Below are positions 8,645-18,712 of a DNA stretch of 49,398 nucleotides, in pieces; position 1 is the stretch's first letter; the number at the start of each line of letters is the position of its first letter. The notes below the pieces were generated by a model that searched no databases, was not told where the DNA came from, and worked only from the letters and a program-made list of their open reading frames with translations. Where the stretch lies: the NCBI GenBank assembly GCA_022508325.1, contig JAFLVL010000004.1:1-49398 (forward strand). The letters run 5' to 3'. The position numbers and the translations under genes were made by a program. This DNA comes from Clostridiales bacterium. GTDB taxonomy: Bacteria; Bacillota; Clostridia; Christensenellales; CAG-314.

Positions 8645-8683
8645 AAAAAAGTGAAGTTTCGCACATCAAAACTTCACTTTTTT
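8645..8683 (-). terminator. intrinsic terminator of the addB-addA operon tail
   Basis: Stem AAAAAAGTGAAGTTT / AAACTTCACTTTTTT around a loop of about eight bases, just after the stop at 8700 on the reverse strand. It stops the upstream operon immediately before the uvrC promoter. Confidence 0.85.
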
Positions 8684-8699
8684 AAGTTGTCTGATTGTT

Positions 8700-9437
8700 T
8701 TAGCCGATTTTCGGCGCGTTTCGCGCGTACGCTTGCAAAAGTCCGTTCAACGCAGTGTTCAGCTTGCGCTGTTGCTCCACACTGCGGTTACAGTCAAGTC
8801 CCTTTCCGCGAAGTAGTGCGGACGCCTCTCCGATTACCACGTCGGTGACTCCGTTTTTCTTGAGATTATTGAGCTTAGCGACCGTTTCTTCGATTATTGC
8901 GTCGTCACTTTTGGGTAGACTTGCCGCGCTGTTGAGTAGAGACACAAGCTTGCCGAAAATTTGCTTTGCGTAACGTTCGTTCTTGCGATTAATGGCTTTG
9001 TTGGCAACCATTATCAGACCGAAAGCCAGCCAAAACGCCACTTGATAGAGAATATAACCTATTTGAGCGTTAGTCAATGCGAAAACGGCAACGTAAAGCG
9101 AGCTTGCAACCGCCACAATTACTATTAGACACACGAGGTGAATTTTGCCACGCAAAGGCACAAATTCGAACACACTTGAGGGTTTTTCTGCGCCGCTATT
9201 GACGAAAGCGCGCCATTGACGGCGATATGTTTCGGGCAAAAGATTGGCGTACAGTCCTACTTTGTCGGGGTAAGACGCAATGATTCGCGAACAATAGGCG
9301 ATTTTTTTGTTTTGTCTGCGATAAACGTTGCTTGCCCAGTTGACTATGCCGAATAGAAAAAGCAAAGCCGCAATCGCGGGTAATACGTACAGACAGTAAT
9401 CGTTTAGAAAGTTGAGTACAACGTTAATATATTCCAT
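8700..9437 (-). CDS. membrane protein of unknown function
   Basis: The 245-residue product has a first hydrophobic helix near residues 14-36 (YVLPAIAALLFLFGIVNWA), two more near 100-155, and a charged C-terminal domain of about 90 residues predicted to be helical and cytoplasmic. I recognise no family. ATG 9437 is preferred over the in-frame TTG seven codons upstream because GGAGGT lies five bases before it. It is the last gene of the addB-addA-hydrolase series and is followed by a strong terminator. Confidence 0.75.
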   Translation of the reverse strand: MEYINVVLNFLNDYCLYVLPAIAALLFLFGIVNWASNVYRRQNKKIAYCSRIIASYPDKVGLYANLLPETYRRQWRAFVNSGAEKPSSVFEFVPLRGKIHLVCLIVIVAVASSLYVAVFALTNAQIGYILYQVAFWLAFGLIMVANKAINRKNERYAKQIFGKLVSLLNSAASLPKSDDAIIEETVAKLNNLKKNGVTDVVIGEASALLRGKGLDCNRSVEQQRKLNTALNGLLQAYARNAPKIG

Positions 9438-9480
9438 AAAGACCTCCGTTTTGTTCAAGTGTTGACAATTACAACACCGT

Positions 9481-10479
9481 TCAAACGGATGTATTGACTA
9501 TTTTTGAATAACTATTTTCAATTTCATTCACCACTTCGTCGAGGGCGTTGCGCGCCTCGGGAATGGGGTATATCTGATAAACGTGGTTCATGCCCCGCCC
9601 GACGGTGAATTTGACGTGGGCTTTTTCCTTCATCATCTCGTAAAGCTTACACAAGTCGGGGTAGAGAATTTCTCTATCGCCGCTGTACAAAATTATCTCG
9701 CCAAGCTTGTCCATAGCTCCGTATATGGGACTGATTCGCGGGTCTGTCAAACTCATATCTGCCGCCCACACCTTTGCCCAGATTCGCTCGGACGATGCGT
9801 TAATCAGCGGGTCGACCTTTTGATACTCTTCAATCTCGAGGTTAGACAGGGTTAAATCCACCCAAGGCGAGAAAAGTATTGTTTTACACGGTTGCTTATA
9901 ACCCAATTCGCCCCAATACTCCACTAGCGCCAAAGCCAAGCCGCCACCCGACGAATCGCCCATGAGCACTATCTCACCGTACTTGTCGCAAAGCTCCAAA
10001 TATAGCTTGGTCAACAGTTCAAACGCCTCGTTTGGTTGATGATTGGGAGCCTTTGGGTAAATGGGAACTATTACGTTGCCGACACGCGACGCCAGTTTGT
10101 TGATATATTTCCAATGGTAAATTCGCGGTTGCCGAACGTAGCCGCCGCCGTGTAGATAGACCACGGCTCTGTCTGTTCTGCCATTAATATTGACACACAC
10201 CACCGTCATGCCGTGATAGTCAACACTCTGTTGCTTGCGTGAACGCCCGCGCCTCGGCACAACGTAGGGTACGTCGTTTACAAGAGGCAAATATTTGATG
10301 TCGGCTGTCACTTGACTGTCACTCTTGTGGCGGACGGTCAAACGAAAGTAGAATGCAACCAGACTAGCCATCATCGAGCGGTGATACACCTTGCGCGACA
10401 CTATCGCAAGCGCGATTAAACAGATTGCCACAGCTCCCGCAACGGAGGACGATACGATTGCAAAAAGTCTCCATTTCAT
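9481..10479 (-). CDS. alpha/beta hydrolase of the HSL (lipase/acetyl esterase) type, membrane-anchored
   Basis: It has the hormone-sensitive-lipase signature: oxyanion-hole motif HGGGY, nucleophile elbow GDSSGGG, Asp in SGDREILYPD and His in RGMNHVY. These make up a Ser-Asp-His triad for hydrolysis of short acyl or acetyl esters. A hydrophobic helix near residues 6-26 looks like an uncleaved membrane anchor, so the catalytic domain may face outward. GTG 10503 is an alternative start; ATG 10479 is preferred because AAGGA lies a suitable distance before it. It lies 71 bases after addA; no functional link to recombination is apparent. Confidence 0.87.
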   Translation of the reverse strand: MKWRLFAIVSSSVAGAVAICLIALAIVSRKVYHRSMMASLVAFYFRLTVRHKSDSQVTADIKYLPLVNDVPYVVPRRGRSRKQQSVDYHGMTVVCVNINGRTDRAVVYLHGGGYVRQPRIYHWKYINKLASRVGNVIVPIYPKAPNHQPNEAFELLTKLYLELCDKYGEIVLMGDSSGGGLALALVEYWGELGYKQPCKTILFSPWVDLTLSNLEIEEYQKVDPLINASSERIWAKVWAADMSLTDPRISPIYGAMDKLGEIILYSGDREILYPDLCKLYEMMKEKAHVKFTVGRGMNHVYQIYPIPEARNALDEVVNEIENSYSKIVNTSV

Positions 10480-10550
10480 AAATTTTTTCCTTAGTTTTTC
10501 CACCTTGGGCGAGAAAAATCTTACTTTATTTGGAAAAGCTACGATTTTTG

Positions 10551-13500
10551 TTACATTTTGATAAGCTTGTTGTCCGCAATTGACAAAACGTAGGTTTCTA
10601 CGTCGGCAATACCCATTATGCGCTCAACTGCCAGCTTGTAGCTATTGAGCTGCATAGTGTAGCGCTCCTCCACCAGGTCACTGCGCGAAGTGTACTTGAA
10701 GTCAATCACCACTGCGCTGTCTTTCTTTATCACGAGCAGGTCAATCACACCCTGCAACATAACCTCGTCGTTAAAACGTTTGTCTTTGGCTACTTGACTG
10801 TACGGCGCGCTGAGCATGAAGGGAATTTCGTGGTACACCTTGCCACCGTCCAGCAACGCCAGTAGCTCCTGGTTATGCAACGTTTCGAACACCAAATCGA
10901 CGTCAATTTGCTCGGCAAATCTTTGTTCGACTTTTCCACTTGCCACCAGTTCGTCGAGAGTTTGCCGTATCTGCTCGACAGTCGCGTCATACGACACGTA
11001 TTGATACAGCTTGTGATACGCCGTTCCCACGAAATTGCGGTCATTATCGGCGCTCAACGTGAACTCCTCTCGCGGTTCGTCGGTCAAATCTATATACTCT
11101 TTATCGAGAGCCGAACTGACGATTTTAGACGGCATCTGCGTCTCATTCCTATATTGATAAACGTAGCTTAGCTGACGCTCGATAGAGGCGGCGTCCACCT
11201 TTGTTTTGTCGATTAATTCTACATTCTTTTCTTGCGGCGATTGTTCATCGAACGTAGGCGGAATGTTGATGTCCAGTCCTTTCACCTTGTCTGTGTCGCG
11301 AAGCTCCAGTACCGTTGGCAACAGCCAATCGAGGTGGGAAGATGCGCGGTTGGGCAAAGTGGGGAATGCTTTGAGATCTGCCTCACTTACGGTAGCCACG
11401 ATATTCAAAAGATACTTCGCGCGGGTCAACGCAACGTAGAGCAGACGCATTTCTTCCTCGCGTTGCTTGTTGTGATTGACCAGGCGCGCGGCGTAAAATT
11501 CCAGCGTTTCAGCTTTCTTCATATCGTCGAAATCGTAGTAGCGAGTGGCTAATCCCAAATCGCTATTTTGCTCTACTGCGTAGTAGTCGAATTTGATAGG
11601 TGACTCAACGCCCGCGACGAACACGATGGGGAATTCCAGACCTTTAGACGCGTGCATAGTCATGATTCTCACAGCGCCGCTTTGGCTCAGTCCTTCATCT
11701 GCGCGACTGTTCTCCGTCTCGTCGATATATGACAAAAATTTATCTATCGACTGCGCGTAACTTGCGCCATTGAGACTGTCGATAAATGCGTACAATTTTC
11801 TGATTCTGAGCGCGCCGTTGGGTAGTCCCTGAACGTACAAATGATAGTTGGTTTTTTGCAGAACACGCAATGAGACTTCGTCTACGCTTGCGCTCCTCGA
11901 ATAGAACCGCAAATCGTCCAAAAAGTTCAAAAACTGTCGAATTTTCCACCCCAGTTCGCGTTTTTTCTCACCCCAGGTGGAATTTTCGCCATTTTTTGCA
12001 TATTCCAGCAATCGCTTATAGAATGGAATGCGACCCTTTGTATCCAGGCGAATATTGCCCAACTCCGCTTCTGTGAATCCTCCCAATGGAGACAGACACG
12101 CGCCCACGATACTGACGTCGTTGTAGGGGTTGTCAAGCACTCTGAAAAGGTTGACCAAATCCTTGATTTCCTTGGTCGACAGACCGTCGGCGTTGAAGTT
12201 GGCAGTTGCGGGAATATTGTTTGCGACGATGGCGTTGTATACGTCCAATGCCTTGTCCTTCATGCCTCGCATAAGTATTACTATGTCTCCGTAATTTATA
12301 TGCTTGGTTACCTTTACTTTCTCGCCATGTTCGTTTTTTTCTTCGACGGTATACGCCTTGCCGACGTACTCTTTTATACGCCGCGCAATCAATTCGCCTT
12401 GGCTCATTTCGGCGGGTTTTTCGGGGGTGGCGGTTATGTCGTAAATGTCGTCAATCTGTCTCTGTTCGCTGTCATGAGTTACCAAAACATCTACCCTTGT
12501 AGAAGGCGTGGAAAGGGTCGGCTGAGTAGGACCTTTGAGCTGAGCAGTAACTCTGTAATCTACCTTGCCGAAGTCATTCGTCATCACACGATTGAACACG
12601 AAGTTTACAAAATCCAGTATCTCGGTATTGGTACGAAAGTTGTCGTTCAACTCCTCGACGCGTCCCTTGTCCGTAGCTTTGTAGTCGCTGTATTTGTCTG
12701 TGAATATCGACGGTTCGCAACCGCGGAATCCGTAAATGGACTGCTTGACGTCGCCCACCATAAACAGATTGTCGGGCGAAGAAATCGCCCTTACTATCGC
12801 CTCTTGAATGGGGTTTGTGTCTTGGTATTCGTCTACAAAAATATACCTATATCTACTGCGAATCTCCATGCGCGTAGCGTCGTCGTCAAGTAACTTCAAG
12901 CAGAGATGCTCCAAATCGTCATAGTCCACTCCACCGCGCTGTTTCTTCGCTTCGAAATACGCCTCGTCAAATCTCACAACAATCTCCGCCAGCTTGCCGG
13001 TATATGCCTGCGCGCGTCTGTTTTCCTCCCAGAGCGTCGACAGTGTTTCTCCGTTTTGAACACGAAACAGGGCTGCATACTTTCTCCTGTATTCCGTCAA
13101 CTTATCTCTTAGCTTTACGTACTGCGCGCGAATCTGTTCCTCAACTTCCGTCATGGGAACGGAATCGTCCTTTGGCGGCATGGTCTTAAATTTGTAATTG
13201 GTGAGACCGTGAATGGCGTCCTCCAAATTATCTAGCTTTATGTCGTTCAACACGTCGGCGTTATGCTCTAATACCGCCGTGATTTTCGTCAGCCCTTCGT
13301 CGCGACTGTTGTCGGCAAGCCGGACCAAATTTCGGTGATAGTACTTCACCATCTGTGACACGTCGTCAAGAATCGTCCTTATTATTGGGTTGTTCTCGCT
13401 GTAATTGAGAAAATTCTCTTTTTTCTCACCGTACCACTGCCCGAAATTCTCCAAACAGCGCGAGAATGAATACAGGCGCAGAATAATTTTTCTGAAGTTC

Positions 13501-13991
13501 TCCTCTTTCCTCTTGCTGGAGAAAATCTTGTAAACCTGCCTAAAAACCTCGTCGTCTTGCGAAAAATATTCCTGAAAAAGGGTGTCTAAAACGTTGCTTT
13601 TGATAGTAGACACGGTCGCGTCGTCCAGTATTGCAAAAGCAGGGTCAATATCCAGAACGTAAAAATAATTGCGCAAAAGCTCGCTGCAAAAAGAGTGCAA
13701 CGTGCAAATACTAGCCGAATCTATATTCTCCAATGCTTCCACAACGCGCGGATTATTGCGCTTTTTCGACAGTTTCTCCGCAAGGCGCGCCTTCATTTGG
13801 GCGGCGGCAAGGTTAGTGAAGGTCACTACTACCATTTCGTCGACCTTCTCTCCCTCTTCAATCAGCGCGGCTATTCGCTCAATCATTACGGTGGTTTTGC
13901 CCGTGCCTGCCGATGCGGAAACGAGCATATTTTTACCGCGAAAACTTATTACGTTTTGCTGCGATGGGGTGTATTTTACTTCATTACTCAT
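10551..13991 (-). CDS. addA: ATP-dependent helicase/nuclease subunit A
   Basis: AddA is the motor and one of the two nucleases of AddAB, which resects double-strand breaks to a Chi-like site for RecA loading. The 1146 residues show the UvrD-type Walker A (SASAGTGKTT, near residue 32), Walker B VDEYQDTN, later motifs GDVKQSIYGFRG and MTMHASKGLEFP, and a C-terminal RecB-family nuclease with D-L-L (GVIDLLVI) and VIDFKY. The ATG overlaps the addB stop by four bases (ATGA), the usual Bacillota addB-addA order. Length is close to the roughly 1200 residues of known AddA. Confidence 0.97.
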   Translation of the reverse strand: MSNEVKYTPSQQNVISFRGKNMLVSASAGTGKTTVMIERIAALIEEGEKVDEMVVVTFTNLAAAQMKARLAEKLSKKRNNPRVVEALENIDSASICTLHSFCSELLRNYFYVLDIDPAFAILDDATVSTIKSNVLDTLFQEYFSQDDEVFRQVYKIFSSKRKEENFRKIILRLYSFSRCLENFGQWYGEKKENFLNYSENNPIIRTILDDVSQMVKYYHRNLVRLADNSRDEGLTKITAVLEHNADVLNDIKLDNLEDAIHGLTNYKFKTMPPKDDSVPMTEVEEQIRAQYVKLRDKLTEYRRKYAALFRVQNGETLSTLWEENRRAQAYTGKLAEIVVRFDEAYFEAKKQRGGVDYDDLEHLCLKLLDDDATRMEIRSRYRYIFVDEYQDTNPIQEAIVRAISSPDNLFMVGDVKQSIYGFRGCEPSIFTDKYSDYKATDKGRVEELNDNFRTNTEILDFVNFVFNRVMTNDFGKVDYRVTAQLKGPTQPTLSTPSTRVDVLVTHDSEQRQIDDIYDITATPEKPAEMSQGELIARRIKEYVGKAYTVEEKNEHGEKVKVTKHINYGDIVILMRGMKDKALDVYNAIVANNIPATANFNADGLSTKEIKDLVNLFRVLDNPYNDVSIVGACLSPLGGFTEAELGNIRLDTKGRIPFYKRLLEYAKNGENSTWGEKKRELGWKIRQFLNFLDDLRFYSRSASVDEVSLRVLQKTNYHLYVQGLPNGALRIRKLYAFIDSLNGASYAQSIDKFLSYIDETENSRADEGLSQSGAVRIMTMHASKGLEFPIVFVAGVESPIKFDYYAVEQNSDLGLATRYYDFDDMKKAETLEFYAARLVNHNKQREEEMRLLYVALTRAKYLLNIVATVSEADLKAFPTLPNRASSHLDWLLPTVLELRDTDKVKGLDINIPPTFDEQSPQEKNVELIDKTKVDAASIERQLSYVYQYRNETQMPSKIVSSALDKEYIDLTDEPREEFTLSADNDRNFVGTAYHKLYQYVSYDATVEQIRQTLDELVASGKVEQRFAEQIDVDLVFETLHNQELLALLDGGKVYHEIPFMLSAPYSQVAKDKRFNDEVMLQGVIDLLVIKKDSAVVIDFKYTSRSDLVEERYTMQLNSYKLAVERIMGIADVETYVLSIADNKLIKM

Positions 13992-16900
13992 TTTTTCACC
14001 GTTTTGTCTATCGTAGTCTTGTCAACGACAACGTTTTTCAAGTCTCGCGGTTCGTGTGTATACACGTCGCCGAAATCGCAAATCGAGCGGTAGTCGCAGA
14101 ACTCGCACATTTTCTCAAAGGGATTGACTGCCGCGTAGCCCTTATGCATTAGCTCTCCCGCGCGCGCAATGAGCTTGTATGCGTATTCCGTCTGGTTGTC
14201 AAATTGCTCCGCAGTCAACATTTTGTTATCTCTGTCCTGTTTGTGAACAGCATTGTCTTTTGTCAAACGCAAAGAAAGCTTCTCGCTCTTGCCGCTACTC
14301 CAAGAGGTATCTATTGCGCGAGCCACGTCGACGTCATCGAGCGTTCTACCGTTGTAGGTATAGACGACATTTTCGTTTAGGTCGGTAAAATTGTCGTGCA
14401 TATTGAAGTAATAGAACCCCGCGGGACGCATTTTGCCGTTGCCCGAGTCCAATTTGAGACTGTCCTTGACAGCCTTGACGTAGACAAGCAACTGCATTTT
14501 TTGTCCGTCGTAAAGGTACTTCTCGCTATAAGACGCCGCCTCCGCGCCACTCTTGTAGTCTACCACTATGAACAGGTTGTCCTTGGTTTTGTCCTTGGCA
14601 GGCAGTACGTCAACGCGATCGACTACGCCCTTCAAGTAGAACTCACCGCCGTCAAACGCTACGACTACGGCAGGCAGTGACTTGGCGTTTTCAGTTTCAT
14701 CTCCGTCGTCAATTTTTCCATCAGACGGACGGGTTTCACTGCCGAAATTTAATTCCGCGGCATAATTTTTGAACTCGGAATTGCGCAACTGTTGCTTGGT
14801 CACCTTGCACATACGCGCGGCTTCGGCTTTGAGCTGCATCAATACGCCTTCCATTTGACGGTCGGTTCTCATTCCCTTGTAGAAATCTTCCGAAAGAGCC
14901 TTTTCGAACCACTCGTACGCCTTCTCCCTAGTGTTAGCGTCATCCTCGTCCAAATCTATATTTTTCACATATTTTTCCAATACAAAGTGAAGAATCGTAC
15001 CCAAATCGGCAGATTTCAGCTCGGCAATAGGGCGCGGTTGCACGTTTAGCCCATAGTGAAAATAGAAACTGTACGGACACTTGAAAAACGTCGTCAACTG
15101 AGACACGCTGGTAGCGGATTTTTTTAGGTACAGCTCGCCGCCGCGTTCCACCATAACAGCCTTTCCGTCCTTATTAAAGGCGTATTTTTTCGCCTCGTTT
15201 TTGTATTTTTCACGCAAAAACTCGTATAAAGGCAGCGTTGCCGCCTGCTTGTCCTTTACGCGCCTGTCGTAGAGCACGAGCTTTTCTATCGCCTGTTTCT
15301 TGGTGTAAACGCCGTCATCCGTAACGCTAGACGGTCTCAACGGAGCGTTCCCGATTTGGAAAAGCTCGGCAAATTCTGCAATGAAGGGCGATGGCAAAAG
15401 ACTGTCTGCGCCGTCCGCCGTCGTGTAAGAAACGTATAGCTTTTCTGTTGGCTCCAATAGCAGTTGAAACAGACTGAACCGCTCGCGCTTGTTCTCAACT
15501 TGAATTCGAGGCTCGACGTTTATGCCCGCTCTGACCAACTCTTCTATATTTCTGTCTGAGAGTAGCTTGCAGTCATTTTTAACTATGGGCATCGCGCCTT
15601 GGTTTGCGCCCAGCAATGCCAGAAATTTAATATCGTGCTTGCGCGCCTTCGCCATGTTGGCAAATACCACGCAATCGTTGTAGACGGGAATGACGGAGAC
15701 TTTCACAGAAGCCACGCCTGCCGTAAACAGCTTAATAAATTCGTCCAGCTTGACGAATTTGTCCCCCATTACATTTGCCGCCTGCAATAACACGCTTTCC
15801 AGCTTTTCTTGAGCTTGCGAGGTCACTTTTGCCTCAAATTCCAACCCCATGTCGCGTTGTTGGGTAGCAAAACTTGCATTTTTATCAGCTAATTTGGCAT
15901 AATCGATCAGATTGCGAATAACCGTCAAATACTCGTTGACCGTCGCGCCGTCGGGGACATGGTTGCTCCTATACAGCTCGTAAAAACGCTGTCTGAACGC
16001 GTCCGCTTGCGAATAGAATGGCTCGTCCTTGCCGAGATTGAAGCCTTTATAGCTATAGTTTACGTTGTATTTCAAACAGTAATTTTCAAACAAAAACACG
16101 TCGTCAGAGGGCTTTTTCCCATCAAAATTGCCGCAAAAGAGGTAATTTTTGACAAAGGGCAGCACAAAAGACAGCTTGGCGTTGTTCCTGTACAGCGTCA
16201 GATAATCGATTACAAACCGCGCGTAGGGGTGGTCGGACAGAACGAACTGCCTATCGCAAAAATAAGGAATTTCAAACTGTGAAAAAACCATCGATATGGC
16301 GTTAGAATACTTATCAACGTCACTCGTCACCACGTAAACGTCCTTGAAGCGTCCTCCTGCGCGAACGTGCTTTTGAATTCGGCAAGCTAGCGCGTAAACC
16401 TCGTTGACGCGAGTCGAACCCTCGAAAATTTCCACGAAATCGCCACCTGGGGTGGGGATTTTGTCGTCGTAACGGTACAAATTCTCACCGATTTGCCTTG
16501 CGTATTCGTGAGGATAGTCCCTTTTACCCTTGACGGTATTTGGCGTCAGATTGTTGCGCTTACAAATATTTATAATTCCTTGATAAATGTCGTCAAGATA
16601 GAGGTGTCTGTCGCGCGCCCCATTGCCTACACAGCACGCCACCGTAACTCCACGACTTTTCAGCGCTAGTTGTTCAATGATAGAAAGCTCCTGCGCGGTG
16701 AAGTTGTCAAAGTCGTACAGATAGTAGTAGCCGTTCGCCGCTACGTCGGTCGTCGCAATCTCTTCACACAACAAATCCAGCTTGTCCGCCGAATCTATAA
16801 AACGACCCTCGGTATAGTCGCAATACGCCTGATAAAGCAACGCTATATCGCGAGCTTTGCCGGCAACGCTCTTGGGCAGCTCGGCTTTCATCAGGTCTTT

Positions 16901-17284
16901 GGGCGAGATTTTGCAATACTTCATCATAGAAATGACGTCGTACATATCTTCAACGAACCCGGGGGTTTCCACACCCTTGACGTAGCAGGTGAGATTGGCC
17001 TTATTCTCCTTGATTATCATGGAGAGAGCCATCACCCCAGCTTGCTTGGAGAGATAGTCGTATTTGGGTAAAATATCGGAGGCAAGTCTGCGGAAGGTCT
17101 TGACTTGCGCGTTGAAACTTCCGCCAATCGCTTTGAGCAAAGCGCGCTCTGCCTCAAGAGATGCGCGGTCGGGGACGATGACTGTGTGTGTTATCGACAG
17201 ATTAGTCTTATCCACCCTTTTTATCACGTCCATCACGTACTTCGCCGCATTCGCCATTGAATTGGATTCGTATATAGTAATCAT
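13988..17284 (-). CDS. addB: ATP-dependent nuclease subunit B
   Basis: AddB carries the second nuclease and the iron-sulfur cluster of AddAB. The C-terminal part shows CPYSFYFHYGL, the nuclease motif VVDYKSGAEA, and the closing Cys group CEFCDYRSIC, which together with the earlier Cys fit the 4Fe-4S site. The 1098 residues are near normal length. The N-terminus (MITIYESNSMANAAK) has no GxxGxGK loop, so the ATP site found in Bacillus AddB seems lost, as in some relatives. No ribosome site is visible; the -10 box TATAAT ends seven bases before the ATG. It heads the operon and is divergent from the lipoprotein gene. Confidence 0.95.
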   Translation of the reverse strand: MITIYESNSMANAAKYVMDVIKRVDKTNLSITHTVIVPDRASLEAERALLKAIGGSFNAQVKTFRRLASDILPKYDYLSKQAGVMALSMIIKENKANLTCYVKGVETPGFVEDMYDVISMMKYCKISPKDLMKAELPKSVAGKARDIALLYQAYCDYTEGRFIDSADKLDLLCEEIATTDVAANGYYYLYDFDNFTAQELSIIEQLALKSRGVTVACCVGNGARDRHLYLDDIYQGIINICKRNNLTPNTVKGKRDYPHEYARQIGENLYRYDDKIPTPGGDFVEIFEGSTRVNEVYALACRIQKHVRAGGRFKDVYVVTSDVDKYSNAISMVFSQFEIPYFCDRQFVLSDHPYARFVIDYLTLYRNNAKLSFVLPFVKNYLFCGNFDGKKPSDDVFLFENYCLKYNVNYSYKGFNLGKDEPFYSQADAFRQRFYELYRSNHVPDGATVNEYLTVIRNLIDYAKLADKNASFATQQRDMGLEFEAKVTSQAQEKLESVLLQAANVMGDKFVKLDEFIKLFTAGVASVKVSVIPVYNDCVVFANMAKARKHDIKFLALLGANQGAMPIVKNDCKLLSDRNIEELVRAGINVEPRIQVENKRERFSLFQLLLEPTEKLYVSYTTADGADSLLPSPFIAEFAELFQIGNAPLRPSSVTDDGVYTKKQAIEKLVLYDRRVKDKQAATLPLYEFLREKYKNEAKKYAFNKDGKAVMVERGGELYLKKSATSVSQLTTFFKCPYSFYFHYGLNVQPRPIAELKSADLGTILHFVLEKYVKNIDLDEDDANTREKAYEWFEKALSEDFYKGMRTDRQMEGVLMQLKAEAARMCKVTKQQLRNSEFKNYAAELNFGSETRPSDGKIDDGDETENAKSLPAVVVAFDGGEFYLKGVVDRVDVLPAKDKTKDNLFIVVDYKSGAEAASYSEKYLYDGQKMQLLVYVKAVKDSLKLDSGNGKMRPAGFYYFNMHDNFTDLNENVVYTYNGRTLDDVDVARAIDTSWSSGKSEKLSLRLTKDNAVHKQDRDNKMLTAEQFDNQTEYAYKLIARAGELMHKGYAAVNPFEKMCEFCDYRSICDFGDVYTHEPRDLKNVVVDKTTIDKTVKK

Positions 17285-17291
17285 AAATTAC

Positions 17292-17300
17292 ATTATATCA
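17292..17300 (-). promoter_or_regulatory. extended -10 promoter of addB (leaderless)
   Basis: The reverse strand reads ATGATATAATGTAATTTATG: TGaTATAAT, seven bases, then the start codon. The first 14 bases are identical to the uvrC promoter. No ribosome site can fit. Confidence 0.65.
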
Positions 17301-17390
17301 TATATCGACAAAGAAAACTATAGTTTTTGTTATGAAGTTCGCCTCGGTTTAAACTATCGTCTCCTTATATCAGGGCTTTAGAAATAACAG

Positions 17391-17419
17391 TTGGCAACAT
17401 TGAATTAATGTGATATAAT
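17391..17419 (+). promoter_or_regulatory. promoter of the lipoprotein gene
   Basis: TTGGCA (391-396), 17 bases, TATAAT (414-419) with an extended TGa before the -10. Divergent from the addB promoter about 95 bases away. Confidence 0.75.
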
Positions 17420-17471
17420 ATTCAATTAGTAAACATTATCTTCGCGAACGCGAATTTGTAACGGAGACAAT

Positions 17472-18638
17472 ATGAAAAAGAAAATTGCATTGCTACTACT
17501 TTTGATGTTAGCATTAACTACGGTTCTGGCGGCGTGTACCCAAGCCGAGGCAACCAAAATTGTTCCGCGGTGGGACGAGAAGATCGTCGAAACCTACGAA
17601 TATACCGTAACGTTAGCCGACTTTAACTTAACCGACGAGGGAAGTATAGGTAGTCCTCACTTCCGCACCTACGACAGCAATGATGGAACGTACTACAAGG
17701 ACTTCGACGTCCGCGCGGGCGAACCATTTGATGTTCAAGACGAAGTTTGTCCAACAGCCGTTAGCGGAACGCTCACCCTGACGATAAGCCACCCCGACGA
17801 CGAATACGACTTATTACGGACAAAACAGGAACTGAAACTTACCTACGACAACAAAGACGGTAACCTGATTGACAAAGCGGTTTTGGACGTACTGCAAAAG
17901 AAAGGTCTAGTCGTAGCAAACAGCGGCAACTCCATCACTCTCAAATCTACCACCGAAACAACTGTTGAATTCAGACACAAGGAAAACCAAGCCCCCAGAA
18001 AGTCAAGCACGAAGGTCGAAGGCTTCTATTTGGGCAAGGTTCATCAGGAAGTTTCCATCTACGAAGTTGAAACGGAATACACTTACGAAGGCAAAAACAC
18101 TATCGTCTCAACAACCCTCACGCAATACGACGAAACGATGGATACCGACAAAACAACGGAATTTGAAAATACGTTGAAGCGTCGCACTGAAGGCTCATTC
18201 ATCGACAGCAATCAACTGTTCACCTACGCACGTAGCCTCGACAAGTCGTCGACAAGTTTCCAGAACAGCCCCAGTGTCTCTGTATACAACCCATTTAATC
18301 AATCGATACAAACGGCAAACTTTGCATTCACCTATTCAAACAATGCTATATTGACAGACGCAACGCGCGGTGAGCTCTACACAAAGTTACCGACTCTTGG
18401 CATAATAGTTGACGGAATGGCATTCATGCTTCAGGAAAGTGTACCCAATTTGAAAGAGAAATTGCCAGACCGATTTGATAATTACGGTTACGGTCCTGAC
18501 AGCACGTACTACGGTCAAGTTGCGTACGCAAAGCACACACCGGTCCGTTTCCGCGCAGGTTACATTTCATACGAATTGACACACTACGAGGATGACATTT
18601 GGAACGCTCTGAAAGCCCTTGTAAGCAGCGAGAAATAG
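17472..18638 (+). CDS. secreted lipoprotein of unknown function
   Basis: The N-terminus MKKK, a hydrophobic stretch and the lipobox LAAC (Cys 22) mark an SPase II lipoprotein anchored on the outer face of the membrane. The remaining 365 residues are rich in Thr, Tyr, Asp and Glu with alternating hydrophobic residues, which suggests beta structure. I see no family motif. It has its own promoter, a GGAGA ribosome site and a terminator, and is a single-gene unit. Its function is unknown. Confidence 0.85.
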   Translation: MKKKIALLLLLMLALTTVLAACTQAEATKIVPRWDEKIVETYEYTVTLADFNLTDEGSIGSPHFRTYDSNDGTYYKDFDVRAGEPFDVQDEVCPTAVSGTLTLTISHPDDEYDLLRTKQELKLTYDNKDGNLIDKAVLDVLQKKGLVVANSGNSITLKSTTETTVEFRHKENQAPRKSSTKVEGFYLGKVHQEVSIYEVETEYTYEGKNTIVSTTLTQYDETMDTDKTTEFENTLKRRTEGSFIDSNQLFTYARSLDKSSTSFQNSPSVSVYNPFNQSIQTANFAFTYSNNAILTDATRGELYTKLPTLGIIVDGMAFMLQESVPNLKEKLPDRFDNYGYGPDSTYYGQVAYAKHTPVRFRAGYISYELTHYEDDIWNALKALVSSEK

Positions 18639-18643
18639 CAAGA

Positions 18644-18660
18644 TTTTTCCACCCCATATC
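18644..18660 (+). repeat. ACCCCAT motif copy
   Basis: TTTTTCCACCCCATATC lies six bases after the lipoprotein stop and before the terminator. Member of the dispersed CACCCCATRTC motif. Confidence 0.6.
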
Positions 18661-18668
18661 AAAATATT

Positions 18669-18702
18669 AAAAAAATGCCTCTTGTAAAAGAGGCATTTTT
18701 TT
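18669..18702. terminator. bidirectional terminator between lipoprotein gene and ftsH
   Basis: Stem AAAAATGCCTCTT / AAGAGGCATTTTT with a 4-base loop and T runs on both strands. It closes both convergent genes. Confidence 0.9.
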
Positions 18703-18712
18703 GTTTACTTTG

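Noticed and set aside
11940-11980. ACCCCAG-type motifs inside addA
   Set aside because: They encode TWGEKKRELGW in a normal helicase; the resemblance follows from Trp-Gly-Glu-Lys codons, as also in the GH2 and mnmG genes.
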